Shown: piece after piece, positions 28,106 to 37,374 of the stretch
Numbering within the stretch: the first letter of the stretch is position 1
Layout of the letters: the number at the start of each line of letters is the position of its first letter
DNA from: Mycolicibacterium flavescens
GTDB taxonomy: Bacteria; Actinomycetota; Actinomycetes; Mycobacteriales; Mycobacteriaceae
Direction: 5' to 3'
NCBI GenBank assembly: GCA_900637135.1
Contig: LR134353.1
Span: 5,146,001 to 5,210,000, forward strand
DNA: 64,000 nt
The notes under the pieces: generated by a model
The model's database searches: none
Told to the model about the DNA's origin: nothing
What the model saw: only the letters and a program-made list of their open reading frames with translations
Translations under genes and position numbers: made by a program

Positions 28106-29352
28106 CGTCGCCTCCGCACCGGTCTGCGGTGCTGGGGCACCAGCTGCATGGCCTGGTCGAGCGTGTCGTCCTCGCGCCACGCCACGATGTCCACACCGAC
28201 GGTGCCCATGTCCCGGTACATGAACGAGCGCTGCAGCGCCCACATCCGCGCCACCAACGCGTCGCATCCCTCCTCGAACGGCGCGCCCTGCAAGACGTCC
28301 ACCGCCACAACGGTGTGGCCGCGCTTGCACAGGTCGATCAACGCCAGCGCGAACTCGGTGTCGAGCATCGTCGAGAACGCGACGACGATCGCGCCCGGGG
28401 GCACTGCGGCGCGCGGCGCCAGAGTGCCCGACGTGGTGTCGTAACCACCGCTGACACCGAGCATCGCGTCGAGCACCCGATAGAACTGCCTTCGGCCGAT
28501 GTCCGCGCTCAACCACCGCGGATGCCGGTCACCTAGCGCGACGATGCCCGCCCGGTCGCCGCTGCGCAGCGCGCTCTGCACCACCTGCACCGCGCCGCGT
28601 GCCGTGCGCTCAGTGGCCTCGGTCGCGGGACCCGCCGGCTGGGCGTAGTTGTCGATCAGCACGACCACGTCGACGGCGCGGTCGGTCAGCCTTTCGGTGA
28701 CATGCAGGCTGCCCCGACGCGCGCTGACCGCCCAGTTCACCGTGCGCAGTTGATCTCCCGGCACATACCGCCGCACGTCGGCGTACTCGACACCGGGGCC
28801 GATGTGCCGGGTCAGGTGAGTGCCCAGCCGATCGAGCAACTCGGTGCGCGGGACCGCCGTCGACTGCGGCGGCGCCATCGGGAACACGAAGACGTCCGCG
28901 GCGTCGACCACCCCGATCCCCTCGACCAGACCGCCCCGCGCCGCGACCGCCAGGTGTGCCTGAAGCGGATAACGGCCCCAGCGCTGCGCGGTCGCCACCA
29001 CGGTTTGCCTTGATGTTTCCCGCGAAGCGACCTCGAGCGTCATCCCGTCGACGGAACCGCTCAGCAGCCTCACCGACTCGTTCCCTGCCTCGGCCCACAT
29101 CGTGATGCGCGCCGGCTCTCCTTCGAAGCAACGGTGGACGCCGGGATCGGCGCACACTCGCACCGTGGGAACCGCGCGCTGCCACCCGATCGAACACAGC
29201 ACCCCGAGAAGCGGCGCGCCGAACGCGATGAGCTCCCAGCGCGACCCGAGCACCGCCACGGCCATGGCCACCACCGCACAGGTCAGCAGCGCCCGCGTCA
29301 GATGTGAAGCGCGCCAGCCTAACTCGGCCTCGGTGCAGCGGACTTCGATCAC
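28102..29352 (-). CDS. DUF58 domain-containing protein with von Willebrand A-like fold
   Basis: This 416-residue protein has two hydrophobic segments near the N-terminus (residues about 20-65). The DUF58 core follows, with the motif YVPGDQLRTVNWAVSARRG and the vWA-like strand DVVVLIDNYAQ. DUF58 proteins usually serve as partners of MoxR ATPases. I chose the GTG at 29352, which overlaps the moxR stop by 4 nt (GTGA); upstream in-frame codons are inside moxR. Confidence 0.87.
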   Translation of the reverse strand: MIEVRCTEAELGWRASHLTRALLTCAVVAMAVAVLGSRWELIAFGAPLLGVLCSIGWQRAVPTVRVCADPGVHRCFEGEPARITMWAEAGNESVRLLSGSVDGMTLEVASRETSRQTVVATAQRWGRYPLQAHLAVAARGGLVEGIGVVDAADVFVFPMAPPQSTAVPRTELLDRLGTHLTRHIGPGVEYADVRRYVPGDQLRTVNWAVSARRGSLHVTERLTDRAVDVVVLIDNYAQPAGPATEATERTARGAVQVVQSALRSGDRAGIVALGDRHPRWLSADIGRRQFYRVLDAMLGVSGGYDTTSGTLAPRAAVPPGAIVVAFSTMLDTEFALALIDLCKRGHTVVAVDVLQGAPFEEGCDALVARMWALQRSFMYRDMGTVGVDIVAWREDDTLDQAMQLVPQHRRPVRRRR

Positions 29353-30314
29353 TGGTCGGTCCGCGGCACCGGTAGCCGCCGCAGTAGTTCGTCGACCACA
29401 TCGCTGCCACGGACTCGGCGCACCCACATCTCCGGTCGCAACGTGATCCGGTGCGCAACTGCGGGAACCGCAAGTGATTTCACATCCTCGGGTACGACGT
29501 AGTCACGACCCTGCAGCAGCGCGCGGGCGCGGGCCAGCTGAACGAGATCGAGTTCGGCGCGGGGACTGGCACCCACCGCGATCTGCGGGTGGTTCCGGGT
29601 GGCGGCAGCCAACGACACCACGTAACGCAGCACATCGTCGTGCACGGTTACCTGTTCCACCGACTCCCGCATCGCGACGAGATCGTGGGCGTCCACGACC
29701 TGAGCGACCGTCGGTTCGGCGGAGCCGCGGTGGATGCGGCGGCGCAACATCGACGCCTCTTCCTGTTCGGAAAGGTACCGCAGTTCGAGCCGGATCGTGA
29801 AGCGGTCCAGCTGAGCCTCGGGCAGCGGGTAGGTGCCCTCGTACTCGATCGGGTTATCGGTCGCCAACACGATGAACGGGGCAGGCAACGGGTGCGTCGC
29901 GCCGTCGATGCTCACCTGGCTCTCCGCCATCGCTTCGAGCAGCGCCGCCTGTGTTTTCGGCGGTGTGCGGTTGATCTCGTCGGCGAGAAGCAGATTGGTG
30001 AAGATCGGGCCGCGACGGAATTCGAAACGGCCCGACTGCATGTCGTACACCGTCGAGCCGAGCAGATCGGCGGGCAGCAGGTCGGGGGTGAACTGCACGC
30101 GTTTGAACTCCAGTCCGAGCGCCGCGGCGAAGGACCTCGCGATCAGCGTCTTGCCGAGACCCGGGAGGTCCTCGATCAACACGTGTCCCCCAGCCAGCAC
30201 GGTCGTCAGGATCAGCGCCAGCGCATCGCGTTTGCCGACCACCACCCGCCCGATCTCGTCGAGCACCGCTTCACAGTTCGCGGTGGTGGCCGCCGCAGGC
30301 AGTCCTGTCGTCAT
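29349..30314 (-). CDS. MoxR-family AAA+ ATPase
   Basis: This 321-residue AAA+ protein has Walker A in EDLPGLGKTLIARSFA, Walker B in LLLADEINRTPPKTQAALLEAM (shown in part: LLLADEINR) and sensor 1 in FIVLATDNPIEYEG. The C-terminal lid has VGASPRAELDLVQLARA. MoxR proteins act as chaperones that mature or activate vWA-domain partners, here most likely the DUF58 product. It overlaps both neighbours by 4 nt. Confidence 0.93.
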   Translation of the reverse strand: MTTGLPAAATTANCEAVLDEIGRVVVGKRDALALILTTVLAGGHVLIEDLPGLGKTLIARSFAAALGLEFKRVQFTPDLLPADLLGSTVYDMQSGRFEFRRGPIFTNLLLADEINRTPPKTQAALLEAMAESQVSIDGATHPLPAPFIVLATDNPIEYEGTYPLPEAQLDRFTIRLELRYLSEQEEASMLRRRIHRGSAEPTVAQVVDAHDLVAMRESVEQVTVHDDVLRYVVSLAAATRNHPQIAVGASPRAELDLVQLARARALLQGRDYVVPEDVKSLAVPAVAHRITLRPEMWVRRVRGSDVVDELLRRLPVPRTDQ

Positions 30315-30796
30315 ACCCGCTCCAACCGTTGCAGGATCTCATCGAGCGTCGCCCTCCCGGGTCCGGGTTCTTCGGTCCCGCGTTTGGCGACGTTCTCGGG
30401 GTTGACCCAACCCCACAGTTCCGGGCCGAACAGCATCTCACCGGTGGCGTGGTAGGCGGATCGGTTGCGGTTGCGACGTTGGCCGGTCGCCAACTCGAAC
30501 TGCCGCGCGAGCATGGGCCTTAAGTGTCTGTCCCAGTCGGTGCGGGTGGCCTCCGCACGGCTGATCAGGGTCTCGGTGCGTGATCGCCAGCGACGCAACG
30601 ACTCTGCGGCATCGTCGGAAGGTGTGTCGACGTCGCCGGTTTCGGCCTCACGGGCCAGCTGCCACCGCAGGCCGAGCAATGCCAGCGCCAGCGCGATGCC
30701 GGAAACGATCAGGATCAGCTCACGATCACGGCTGGTGACCGCGATCAGTTCCGCACCCACAACCAACAGAAACGCCGCGGCCACAAGCCTTCTCAC
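30311..30796 (-). CDS. Two-helix membrane protein of the MoxR operon
   Basis: This 161-residue protein has two N-terminal transmembrane helices (about 4-20 and 28-44) and a long charged cytosolic region with many Arg/Glu residues that probably forms helices. It is unnamed. The GTG start overlaps the DUF4129 stop by 4 nt and its stop overlaps the moxR ATG by 4 nt, so it is coupled to both. Confidence 0.78.
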   Translation of the reverse strand: MRRLVAAAFLLVVGAELIAVTSRDRELILIVSGIALALALLGLRWQLAREAETGDVDTPSDDAAESLRRWRSRTETLISRAEATRTDWDRHLRPMLARQFELATGQRRNRNRSAYHATGEMLFGPELWGWVNPENVAKRGTEEPGPGRATLDEILQRLERV

Positions 30797-31758
30797 GACG
30801 CGACCCCCGTCGTGCGCTGCGGTAGTTCGCTCAGCACCCGGTTGAGCACCTGCACCGCGGCGTCACGGTGCTGCTCGCTCATCACGTGTGGCGAAAACCT
30901 CGCCTCCTCGAACAACTCGACGAGTTCGGTGGCGCTGTCGGAGCGTAATGCCCCGCTGGCGACCGCACGCGCGAGCACCTCGGTCGGGGTGTCGTACGCC
31001 TGCGGCGCTGCGCCGGGGACCCTCGTCAGTTCGCGTTCCATCGCGGCGTAGCAGGCGATGATCGCCTCGCGCGGTTCGCGGCTCAGGTCACCGATCTCGG
31101 CGAGGCCGACCTCGGCGGCCCTGGCCAGAGATGTCGTGGTCGTCGGCACCACCGGCTCGTCCACCGCCGCGACGATGTCGGCCGACGTCGGGGGGCGCCC
31201 CTGTCGTCGCGACGCGACCGCCGTACCGACGACGATCAGCGCCATCAACAGAAGTATCGGGGGAATCAGGTAGTTCACGACGTTGCCGTGAGCCGCGTCG
31301 TCCTCGTCCGGACGCGGTGAGACGGAGTCGTCGGGGTCGCCGCGAACGGACGTGTCGGGTGTGGCGGCCGGCGGCACCTCTTCGGTCGGCACCGGGAGCG
31401 ACAGCCGGGACAGAAGTAAGACCAGGAACACCAACCCGATCAGCGCGGCCAACGCGACGAGAGTGAACCGCCACGACGGCCGGTCGCCGGGCCGTCGGTC
31501 CCGAGGCAGGCTCCCGGCCGCCGCCGGGAGTGGCCGTTTGTCCCGCATCCTCACGATGATCGCGAGACCGATGATCGCCACCGCCGCGCACAGCAACACG
31601 ATGACAGCCGCCAACGCCAGCGGGTTGCTCTGGCGCTGCCCGGGCTCTTCGGCGGTCCGCTCCACGCCGGGGACGTAGCCCCGCAACGCCCAGGCCGCAA
31701 GCACCATGAGCGCGATCACCGCGATCACGCGTCGAGTCGACGTGCCGGCAGTCCCCAT
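30793..31758 (-). CDS. DUF4129 domain-containing membrane protein
   Basis: This 321-residue protein has about four transmembrane segments (residues 8-25, 48-68, 95-115, 165-185). A cytosolic C-terminal DUF4129 segment follows: REAIIACYAAMERELTRVPG, then TPTEVLARAVASG and ELVELFEEARFSPHVM. It is the first gene of the five-gene minus-strand operon and would form a membrane complex with the MoxR ATPase and DUF58 partners. The ATG is at 31758. Confidence 0.85.
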   Translation of the reverse strand: MGTAGTSTRRVIAVIALMVLAAWALRGYVPGVERTAEEPGQRQSNPLALAAVIVLLCAAVAIIGLAIIVRMRDKRPLPAAAGSLPRDRRPGDRPSWRFTLVALAALIGLVFLVLLLSRLSLPVPTEEVPPAATPDTSVRGDPDDSVSPRPDEDDAAHGNVVNYLIPPILLLMALIVVGTAVASRRQGRPPTSADIVAAVDEPVVPTTTTSLARAAEVGLAEIGDLSREPREAIIACYAAMERELTRVPGAAPQAYDTPTEVLARAVASGALRSDSATELVELFEEARFSPHVMSEQHRDAAVQVLNRVLSELPQRTTGVAS

Positions 31759-31812
31759 GGCCCTATGGTCATCCTGACACGAACGGCCGCCGGCCCGATA
31801 CGTTCAACAACT

Positions 31813-32472
31813 ATGACCATCACACTGCACGAGTCCCACATCGCCGGGGCGATCGACCGGATGTACGCCGAAGCGCGGTATCAGATGGAGGCACTTCGGC
31901 GCGCCGACTTCGCCCGCCTGTCGGAGGCGACGCCGCAGGAGCGTGCCGACGCTCTCAGCGACTTCTATCTGCCGGTGACGCCGGAGGCCGGCAGGCTGCT
32001 GTACGCGCTGGTGCGGGCGACTAAACCCGCCACCGTCGTCGAGTTCGGCATGTCCCTCGGCCTGTCCGCGATCCACCTGGCCGCGGCGGTGCGGGACAAC
32101 GGAAGGGGCCGCGTCGTCACCACTGAACTGAGCGCGGCAAAGGTCGCCGCGGCAACGAAGACGTTCGTCGACATCGGTCTCGACGACGTGATCACGGTGC
32201 TAGCCGGCGATGCGCTGCATACGCTGCAAACCCTGGCCGGCACAGTCGATTTCGTCCTTCTCGACGGCTGGAAGGAGTTGTATGTGCCGGTGCTCGAGCT
32301 GCTGGAACCGCGCCTGACGCCGGGCGCACTGGTCGTCGCGGACAACACGTCGATGGACGAACTGGTGCCCTATCTCGACTACGTTCGCGACCCGGCTAAC
32401 GGCTACGTCAGCGTACCGATCCCGGCACGGGAGAGCGACAGCATGGAGATTAGTTGCCGCGCAATCACTTAA
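31813..32472 (+). CDS. SAM-dependent O-methyltransferase (class I)
   Basis: This 219-residue methyltransferase has the SAM-binding loop VVEFGMSLGLSAIHLAAAV (about residues 82-100), the acidic residue in VVTTELSAAK and the DFVLLDGWKELYVPVLELL region typical of the small catechol/caffeoyl-CoA O-methyltransferase group. The substrate is unknown. I chose the ATG at 31813 (MTITLHES); an earlier in-frame start at 31765 is less likely. Its 3' end overlaps the convergent gene by 8 nt. Confidence 0.85.
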   Translation: MTITLHESHIAGAIDRMYAEARYQMEALRRADFARLSEATPQERADALSDFYLPVTPEAGRLLYALVRATKPATVVEFGMSLGLSAIHLAAAVRDNGRGRVVTTELSAAKVAAATKTFVDIGLDDVITVLAGDALHTLQTLAGTVDFVLLDGWKELYVPVLELLEPRLTPGALVVADNTSMDELVPYLDYVRDPANGYVSVPIPARESDSMEISCRAIT

Positions 32473-33295
32473 CGCGCTGCAGCCGCGCCTTGGCGTCCTT
32501 GACCGCGGCGGCGGCTTCACGCGAGGCCTGCTTGGCCTTGTCGTAGGAGTCCTCGGCGGCGGTCAGGCCGCGCTCGGCCTCCTGCAACCGGCGTCGGGCG
32601 TCCTGGTGGCGCAGACGCGCGGCGGCCAGGTCGGACTGCAGTTCGGACAGTGCGTCGTCGGCTTCGGTCCTCGCGCGCTCGGCGGCAGCCAGTTCGGCGC
32701 GCGCCTGCTGTCGTCGCCTGCTCGCCTCCGCGCCCTTGCCGTCGCGTCCTTCGTCGCGCGGCTCCGCGGGTTCGGGCTCGGGTTCGCGCTTCGGCTTGCG
32801 TTTCGTTGTGGGGCTGAAAACAATTGCGGTGTCGCCGAACTCGCCGAATCCGGACCATTCCTCGGCTTTGGTCAGCCGGCCGAGCCGATCCGCGACATCG
32901 GGGTCGGCGATGGCGGCCTGCAGCGTGCCGGTGACGTCGTCGTGCAGCGCTCCCGTCGGACGCTTGAGCTCCGCCTCCTCGAACGCGGTACGGGTCAGAT
33001 CGTTGACCAGCCGACGCTGTTCAGCCGACAGCTCCCGGATCCGCTCACCATCCATTGCCGCGTGTGCGTCGCGCAACCGTTCACCGAGACCCTTCAGGCG
33101 TTGCGTGACCTCCTCGTCGGCGAGCGCTAGCCGGTTGACCACCCATGCAGCGGTCGTCGGCTTCCGTGCGGCCGAGATCCGCTTGGCCGCATCGGCGTCG
33201 CCGCGTTTCTTCGCCTCACCGGCGAGCTTGGTGCGCAGCGCGGTGAAGTCCTCGAGCTTGGCGGCATAAAGTTCGTCGAGCGCGTCGTCGGCCAC
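32465..33295 (-). CDS. Coiled-coil conserved protein
   Basis: This 276-residue highly charged protein has a globular-looking N-terminal half (SAARKPTTAAWVVNRLALAD) and a C-terminal coiled coil (about 180-275, Ala/Arg/Glu-rich heptads such as QEAERGLTAAEDSYDKAKQ). There is no signal peptide or membrane helix. I recall similar mycobacterial proteins as conserved hypotheticals. I chose the GTG at 33295 because GGGAGG lies 8 nt upstream. Confidence 0.75.
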   Translation of the reverse strand: MADDALDELYAAKLEDFTALRTKLAGEAKKRGDADAAKRISAARKPTTAAWVVNRLALADEEVTQRLKGLGERLRDAHAAMDGERIRELSAEQRRLVNDLTRTAFEEAELKRPTGALHDDVTGTLQAAIADPDVADRLGRLTKAEEWSGFGEFGDTAIVFSPTTKRKPKREPEPEPAEPRDEGRDGKGAEASRRRQQARAELAAAERARTEADDALSELQSDLAAARLRHQDARRRLQEAERGLTAAEDSYDKAKQASREAAAAVKDAKARLQRVK

Positions 33296-33381
33296 AGACT
33301 CATCCTCCCAAAGCGCACCGGACCGCATTGCCGCTCTGCCGATCCGCCGCGAACGAGCCCACGCTCGGCGATGATCATCGA

Positions 33382-35292
33382 ATGCGAGCAGCGCCGGGTA
33401 CCACGTCGCTGCGTCCGGCCGTGGTGATCGCCGCGCTCGGCGTGGTGTTCGGTGATATCGGCACCAGCCCGATCTACACGATCCAGACGGTGTTCAATCC
33501 GCGCGATCCGCATCCCGTGCCCGTCGCGCAGAGCCACGTCTACGGCGTCGTCTCGCTGATCTTCTGGTCGGTGATGATCATCGTGACGCTCACCTACGTG
33601 ACGCTGGTGATGCGGGCCGACAACCGCGGCGAGGGCGGGATCATGGCGCTGATCACGCTGTTGCGCCGATGGACCGGCCGGCGCGGGCGACGGGTGACGG
33701 CGACGCTGGCCGCGTTGGGGCTGTTCGGCGCCGCGCTGTTCTTCGGCGACAGCATGATCACGCCCGCGATCTCCGTGCTGTCGGCGGTCGAGGGGCTCAA
33801 AGTGATCGACCCGGAGCTGGCCGACTTCGTCGTTCCGGTCACGGCCGTGATCATCGTCGCGCTGTTCTCGGTGCAGCGCCGCGGCACCGCCACCATCGGA
33901 CGGTTCTTCGGCCCGGTGATGATCCTGTGGTTCGTCGCGATCGGCTTATGCGGGGTGCGTGGCATCGCCGGGCATCCGGAGATCCTCAAGGCGTTGTCGC
34001 CGGCCTACGCACTGACCTTCATCACCGAGCACTTCCACATCGGCTTCTTCGCGCTCGCGGCGATCGTGCTGGCGGTGACGGGCGCCGAGGCGCTCTACGC
34101 CGATATGGGCCACTTCGGCAGGCGGGCAATCACTTTCGGGTGGCTCGGGCTCGTCCTGCCCGCCTGTACGCTGAACTACTTCGGCCAGGGCGCCCTGGTG
34201 TTGGGCGACGAGTCGACGGTGGCGGCCCCGTTCTTCCTGCTGGCACCGGAGTGGGCCCGCGTCCCGATGGTGCTGTTGGCCACCGCCGCGACGGTGATCG
34301 CCTCACAGGCCGTCATCACGGGCGCGTTCTCGGTGACCTCGCAGGCCGCGCGCCTCGGATACCTGCCGCGACTGCGCATCGAGCACACCTCGGCGTCGAC
34401 CATCGGGCAGATCTACGTGCCGTGGATCAACGGCGCGCTGCTGCTGGGAGTGCTGATCCTGGTCTTCGCCTTCCGCAGTTCGGCGTCGCTGGCCTACGCG
34501 TTCGGAATGGCGGTGACAGGCACCATCACGATCACCACGACGCTGTTCTTCTATTACGCGCGCACGCGGTGGCGGTGGCCGCTGTGGGTGGTGGTGCCCG
34601 GCGCGGGTGCACTGCTGGTGGTCGACCTGATGTTCTTCGGCGCCAACCTCACCAAGTTGGTGCACGGCGCGTGGTTACCGCTGACCATCGCCGTGGCGGC
34701 GTTCACGGTGATGACCACCTGGCAACGCGGGCGTGCCGTCATCACCGCAGCGCGCGAACGCGCCGAAGGGCCGCTGCGTGAGTTCGTCGCCGGCTTGTCG
34801 CACTGCGAACCGCCGCTGATCCGCATACCGGTCACCGCCGTGTTCCTGAACCGCAGCCAGCACACCGCGCCGCTGGCGATGCGGACCAACGTCGAACACA
34901 ACCGCGTCCTGGCCGAGCACGTGCTCATCGTCTCCGTCGAGACCGAGACCGTGCCGCGCGTGCCCGACGCCGAGCGGATGACGCACGACGACCTCGGTTA
35001 CACCCGAGACGGGATCGTCCACGTCGTCGCGCGGTTCGGTTACATGGAACGGCCGAACGTGCCGCGGGCGCTAACCCTGCTCGATCCCGCGGACACCGAG
35101 GGTCCGGTCGACCTGGCCAACGCGTCCTACTTTTTGTCCAAGCTCGAAGTATTTCCCGGCGACGCCCCGACCATGGCGCCGTGGCGCAAACGACTGTTCA
35201 TCGCGACGTCGCACATCACCGCCGACGCCGCAGCGCACTTCGGCCTGCCGCTGGACCGCACCGTGATCGTCGGTTCCCGCATCCAGCTGTAG
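33382..35292 (+). CDS. kup: KUP-family potassium uptake transporter
   Basis: This 636-residue protein has the KUP signature VVFGDIGTSPIYT and about twelve hydrophobic segments, followed by a C-terminal cytosolic region (about 470-636). Family members carry K+ with protons. The length fits. I chose the ATG at 33382 (MRAAPGTTSLRP); the frame starts 18 codons earlier. It ends 8 bp before the convergent rhomboid gene. Confidence 0.93.
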   Translation: MRAAPGTTSLRPAVVIAALGVVFGDIGTSPIYTIQTVFNPRDPHPVPVAQSHVYGVVSLIFWSVMIIVTLTYVTLVMRADNRGEGGIMALITLLRRWTGRRGRRVTATLAALGLFGAALFFGDSMITPAISVLSAVEGLKVIDPELADFVVPVTAVIIVALFSVQRRGTATIGRFFGPVMILWFVAIGLCGVRGIAGHPEILKALSPAYALTFITEHFHIGFFALAAIVLAVTGAEALYADMGHFGRRAITFGWLGLVLPACTLNYFGQGALVLGDESTVAAPFFLLAPEWARVPMVLLATAATVIASQAVITGAFSVTSQAARLGYLPRLRIEHTSASTIGQIYVPWINGALLLGVLILVFAFRSSASLAYAFGMAVTGTITITTTLFFYYARTRWRWPLWVVVPGAGALLVVDLMFFGANLTKLVHGAWLPLTIAVAAFTVMTTWQRGRAVITAARERAEGPLREFVAGLSHCEPPLIRIPVTAVFLNRSQHTAPLAMRTNVEHNRVLAEHVLIVSVETETVPRVPDAERMTHDDLGYTRDGIVHVVARFGYMERPNVPRALTLLDPADTEGPVDLANASYFLSKLEVFPGDAPTMAPWRKRLFIATSHITADAAAHFGLPLDRTVIVGSRIQL

Positions 35293-35300
35293 AGCGGGTT

Positions 35301-36167
35301 TCAGGCCAGGCCGAGCGACGCCAGCAGATCGACGGTGCGCCACCAGATCAGCGCCGCGAAGACCACGAGCGCTGCCGCGCTGGCCCCCGCCTGGACCATG
35401 TTGCGCGAGCCGCGCGGCGCATACACGTAGGCCGTCGCGATCGCGGCACCCGTGACGAGCCCCCCGAGGTGACCCTGCCAGCTGATGTTCTGCGAGCTCA
35501 CCAGCGGAATGATGAACGTGAACGCCAAGTTGATCGCGATGATCGCGCCCACCCACCGCACGTCCATGTTCAACCGCCTACCCACCACGAATATCGCCCC
35601 GAAAAGCCCGAAGATCGCGCCCGACGCTCCGGCGGTCTGCGCCACGGGCGACGACAGCAGATAGACGAGGACGGATCCACCGAGCGCGCTCAGCAGGTAA
35701 AGGGCCGAGAACCGCAACCGGCCCAGCGCCGCCTCGAGTGGCGGGCCGACCACGTAGAGGGCCCACATGTTGAACAGGATGTGGGCCGGCCCGTAGTGCA
35801 GGAACGCCGACGTGATCAGGCGGTACAACTCTCCGTCGGCCACGGCGAAGGACTGCAGCACGAGTTCACGCTGGAATCCGGGCACCGCCATCTGCAGCAC
35901 GAACATCACCACGTTCGCGGCGATCAGCGCGTAGGTGACCATCGGTTTGGCCGTCGCGACCCCGCCGAACTGGGTGCGCACCTGCCGGACCTGCTGCGCG
36001 CCGGCGTTCACACATTCCACGCACTGATGCCCGACGGATGCCGCCCGCATGCACTCGGGACAGATGTAGCGGTTGCACCGTGCACAGCGCACATAGGTCA
36101 CCCGATCTGGGTGGCGGTAGCACGTCGGCGTCACCGGAGGGGTCGACATGGGTTGGGAGCCGGTCAC
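35301..36167 (-). CDS. Rhomboid intramembrane serine protease with N-terminal zinc finger
   Basis: This 288-residue protein starts with a cysteine/histidine-rich B-box-like finger (CYRHPDRVTYVRCARCNRY and ICPECMRAASVGHQCVEC). The six-helix rhomboid core follows: HILFNMWALYVVG, the nucleophile Ser in GASGAIFGLFG and the partner His in GHLGGLVTG. It should cut membrane-spanning substrates. I chose the GTG at 36167 because it overlaps the upstream VOC stop by 4 nt; the ATG six codons later has no ribosome-binding site. Confidence 0.9.
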   Translation of the reverse strand: MTGSQPMSTPPVTPTCYRHPDRVTYVRCARCNRYICPECMRAASVGHQCVECVNAGAQQVRQVRTQFGGVATAKPMVTYALIAANVVMFVLQMAVPGFQRELVLQSFAVADGELYRLITSAFLHYGPAHILFNMWALYVVGPPLEAALGRLRFSALYLLSALGGSVLVYLLSSPVAQTAGASGAIFGLFGAIFVVGRRLNMDVRWVGAIIAINLAFTFIIPLVSSQNISWQGHLGGLVTGAAIATAYVYAPRGSRNMVQAGASAAALVVFAALIWWRTVDLLASLGLA

Positions 36168-36571
36168 AGCGTTCCGAACATTTCGATCCAGTTGCCGTCC
36201 GGGTCGGCGACGAACATCCAACCCATACCCGGCACCGGCGCGAACTCGGTGAGCGGCTCGACGACGTCGTACCCGGAGGCAGCGAATTCCTCGGCGATAC
36301 CGCGCAGGTTCTTCACCCCGACCGTGAAATACCGGATCCCGGCCTGCGCCCGGCCGCCACCGGTGGTAACCGGTTGCGGCGGCGGCGTCTCGTAGGTCAC
36401 CAGCTTGACCACGCTGCCGCCCAGCGAGTACCGCCGCTGCGAGCCGCCCGGAAACTCGATCTCGCCCTGGGGTTCGAGTTCGAGGAAGCCTTCATAGAAG
36501 GCGACCATCTCGTCTCGGTTCGTGGTGACGAGGCCGACTTCGACGCCGGGGCTCAGCAGGTCCAGCTTCAC
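36164..36571 (-). CDS. VOC (glyoxalase/bleomycin-resistance) family protein
   Basis: This 135-residue protein has two beta-alpha-beta-beta-beta modules (VEVGLVTTNRDEMVAFYEGFL and the second half ending MFVADPDGNWIEMFG), with the closing Glu that usually ligates metal. The substrate is unknown. I chose the GTG at 36571 because AAGGTGG lies 5 nt upstream. It is coupled to the rhomboid gene by a 4-nt overlap. Confidence 0.82.
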   Translation of the reverse strand: MKLDLLSPGVEVGLVTTNRDEMVAFYEGFLELEPQGEIEFPGGSQRRYSLGGSVVKLVTYETPPPQPVTTGGGRAQAGIRYFTVGVKNLRGIAEEFAASGYDVVEPLTEFAPVPGMGWMFVADPDGNWIEMFGTL

Positions 36572-36876
36572 AGGGACCACCTTAGGTTCAGCCCTATTTC
36601 GGCGCTCCGCCCATCCGCGGTGGATAACAATTCGGTCACCGTGCAGATCACGATCAATTAAAGATCGGTAGCTAATTCTCAGAGTTATCGAAGTTTCTGG
36701 TCGCCCGCTTATCGAATTCCGGTGATATTGCGGTACAGATCACGCCGCTGCGGTGTAACGCCTGCGTATGGTCCACTTTCGGGTTGCGCGGCGGTGTTTG
36801 TGCTCGTTTGCCTTGGGTACCTTGGTTTTCGGGGTCGGGGGAATCAGCGACAAACGCAATGAAGGAAAGAAACGAT
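36572..36876. other. 305-bp gene-free region upstream of the hemophore-related gene
   Basis: The region is noticeably more A/T-rich than the surroundings between about 36625 and 36740 and should hold the promoters of the VOC gene (left) and the hemophore-related gene (right). No clear riboswitch, terminator or coding frame is visible. A half-match to the IdeR iron box at 36582-36588 was judged too weak to call. Confidence 0.6.
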
Positions 36877-37275
36877 ATGAAAATCCGTGGTATCGCCGCG
36901 CGTCGGCAGATCGCCGGCGCCTGTGCCGCCAGCCTGCTCGGCGGCCTCGCCGCAGCAACCATCGCCGCGCCGTCGGCGATGGCCGCACCGGACTGCAGCG
37001 CAAGCGCCGTGTCCGGCACCGTCAGCAATGTGACGGGTCAGGCACGTTCGTACCTGGACGCCCATCCGGGTGCCAACCAGGCCGTGACCACCGCGTTCGG
37101 CCAGCCTCGCAACGAAGCGTCGGCCACCCTGCGCGGGTACTTCAACGCCAACCCGCAGGAGTACTACGACCTGCGCGGCATCCTCGCGCCGATCGGCGAC
37201 GTGCAGCGCACCTGCAACGTCCAGGCGCTGTCGCCGGAGCTGGCGTCGGCCTACAACGAGTTCATGGCCGGCTAA
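36877..37275 (+). CDS. Hemophore-related secreted protein
   Basis: This 132-residue protein has a twin-arginine-free Sec-type signal peptide (MKIRGIAARRQIAGACAAS...) cleaved at AMA-APDC. The mature part has the pattern AVSGTVSNVTGQARSYLD, AHPGANQAVTTAF, LRGYFNANPQEYYDLRGI and a second cysteine in QRTCNV. This is the mycobacterial hemophore-related family to which the heme carrier Rv0203 belongs. It probably binds heme or a similar ligand outside the membrane. The ATG at 36877 has GAAGGAAAG upstream. A strong terminator follows the gene. Confidence 0.85.
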   Translation: MKIRGIAARRQIAGACAASLLGGLAAATIAAPSAMAAPDCSASAVSGTVSNVTGQARSYLDAHPGANQAVTTAFGQPRNEASATLRGYFNANPQEYYDLRGILAPIGDVQRTCNVQALSPELASAYNEFMAG

Positions 37276-37300
37276 AACGGTCGACCTCAGATGCACAAAG

Positions 37301-37338
37301 CCCGTCGCCGCAGCTCCGCGCTGCGGCGACGGGTTTTT
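37301..37338 (+). terminator. Rho-independent terminator
   Basis: A perfect 13-bp stem, CCCGTCGCCGCAG (37301-37313) with CTGCGGCGACGGG (37321-37333), has a 7-nt loop and is followed by five T residues. It terminates the hemophore-related gene, 26 bp after its stop codon. Confidence 0.9.
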
Positions 37339-37374
37339 CCTTCCCAGGCCCGCTGTCCGTTTAGACTGGCTCGC

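Noticed and set aside
36582..36600. IdeR-like iron box half-site TTAGGTT upstream of the hemophore-related gene
   Set aside because: Only about 10 of 19 positions fit the consensus and the right half is absent. It also overlaps the ribosome-binding region of the VOC gene.
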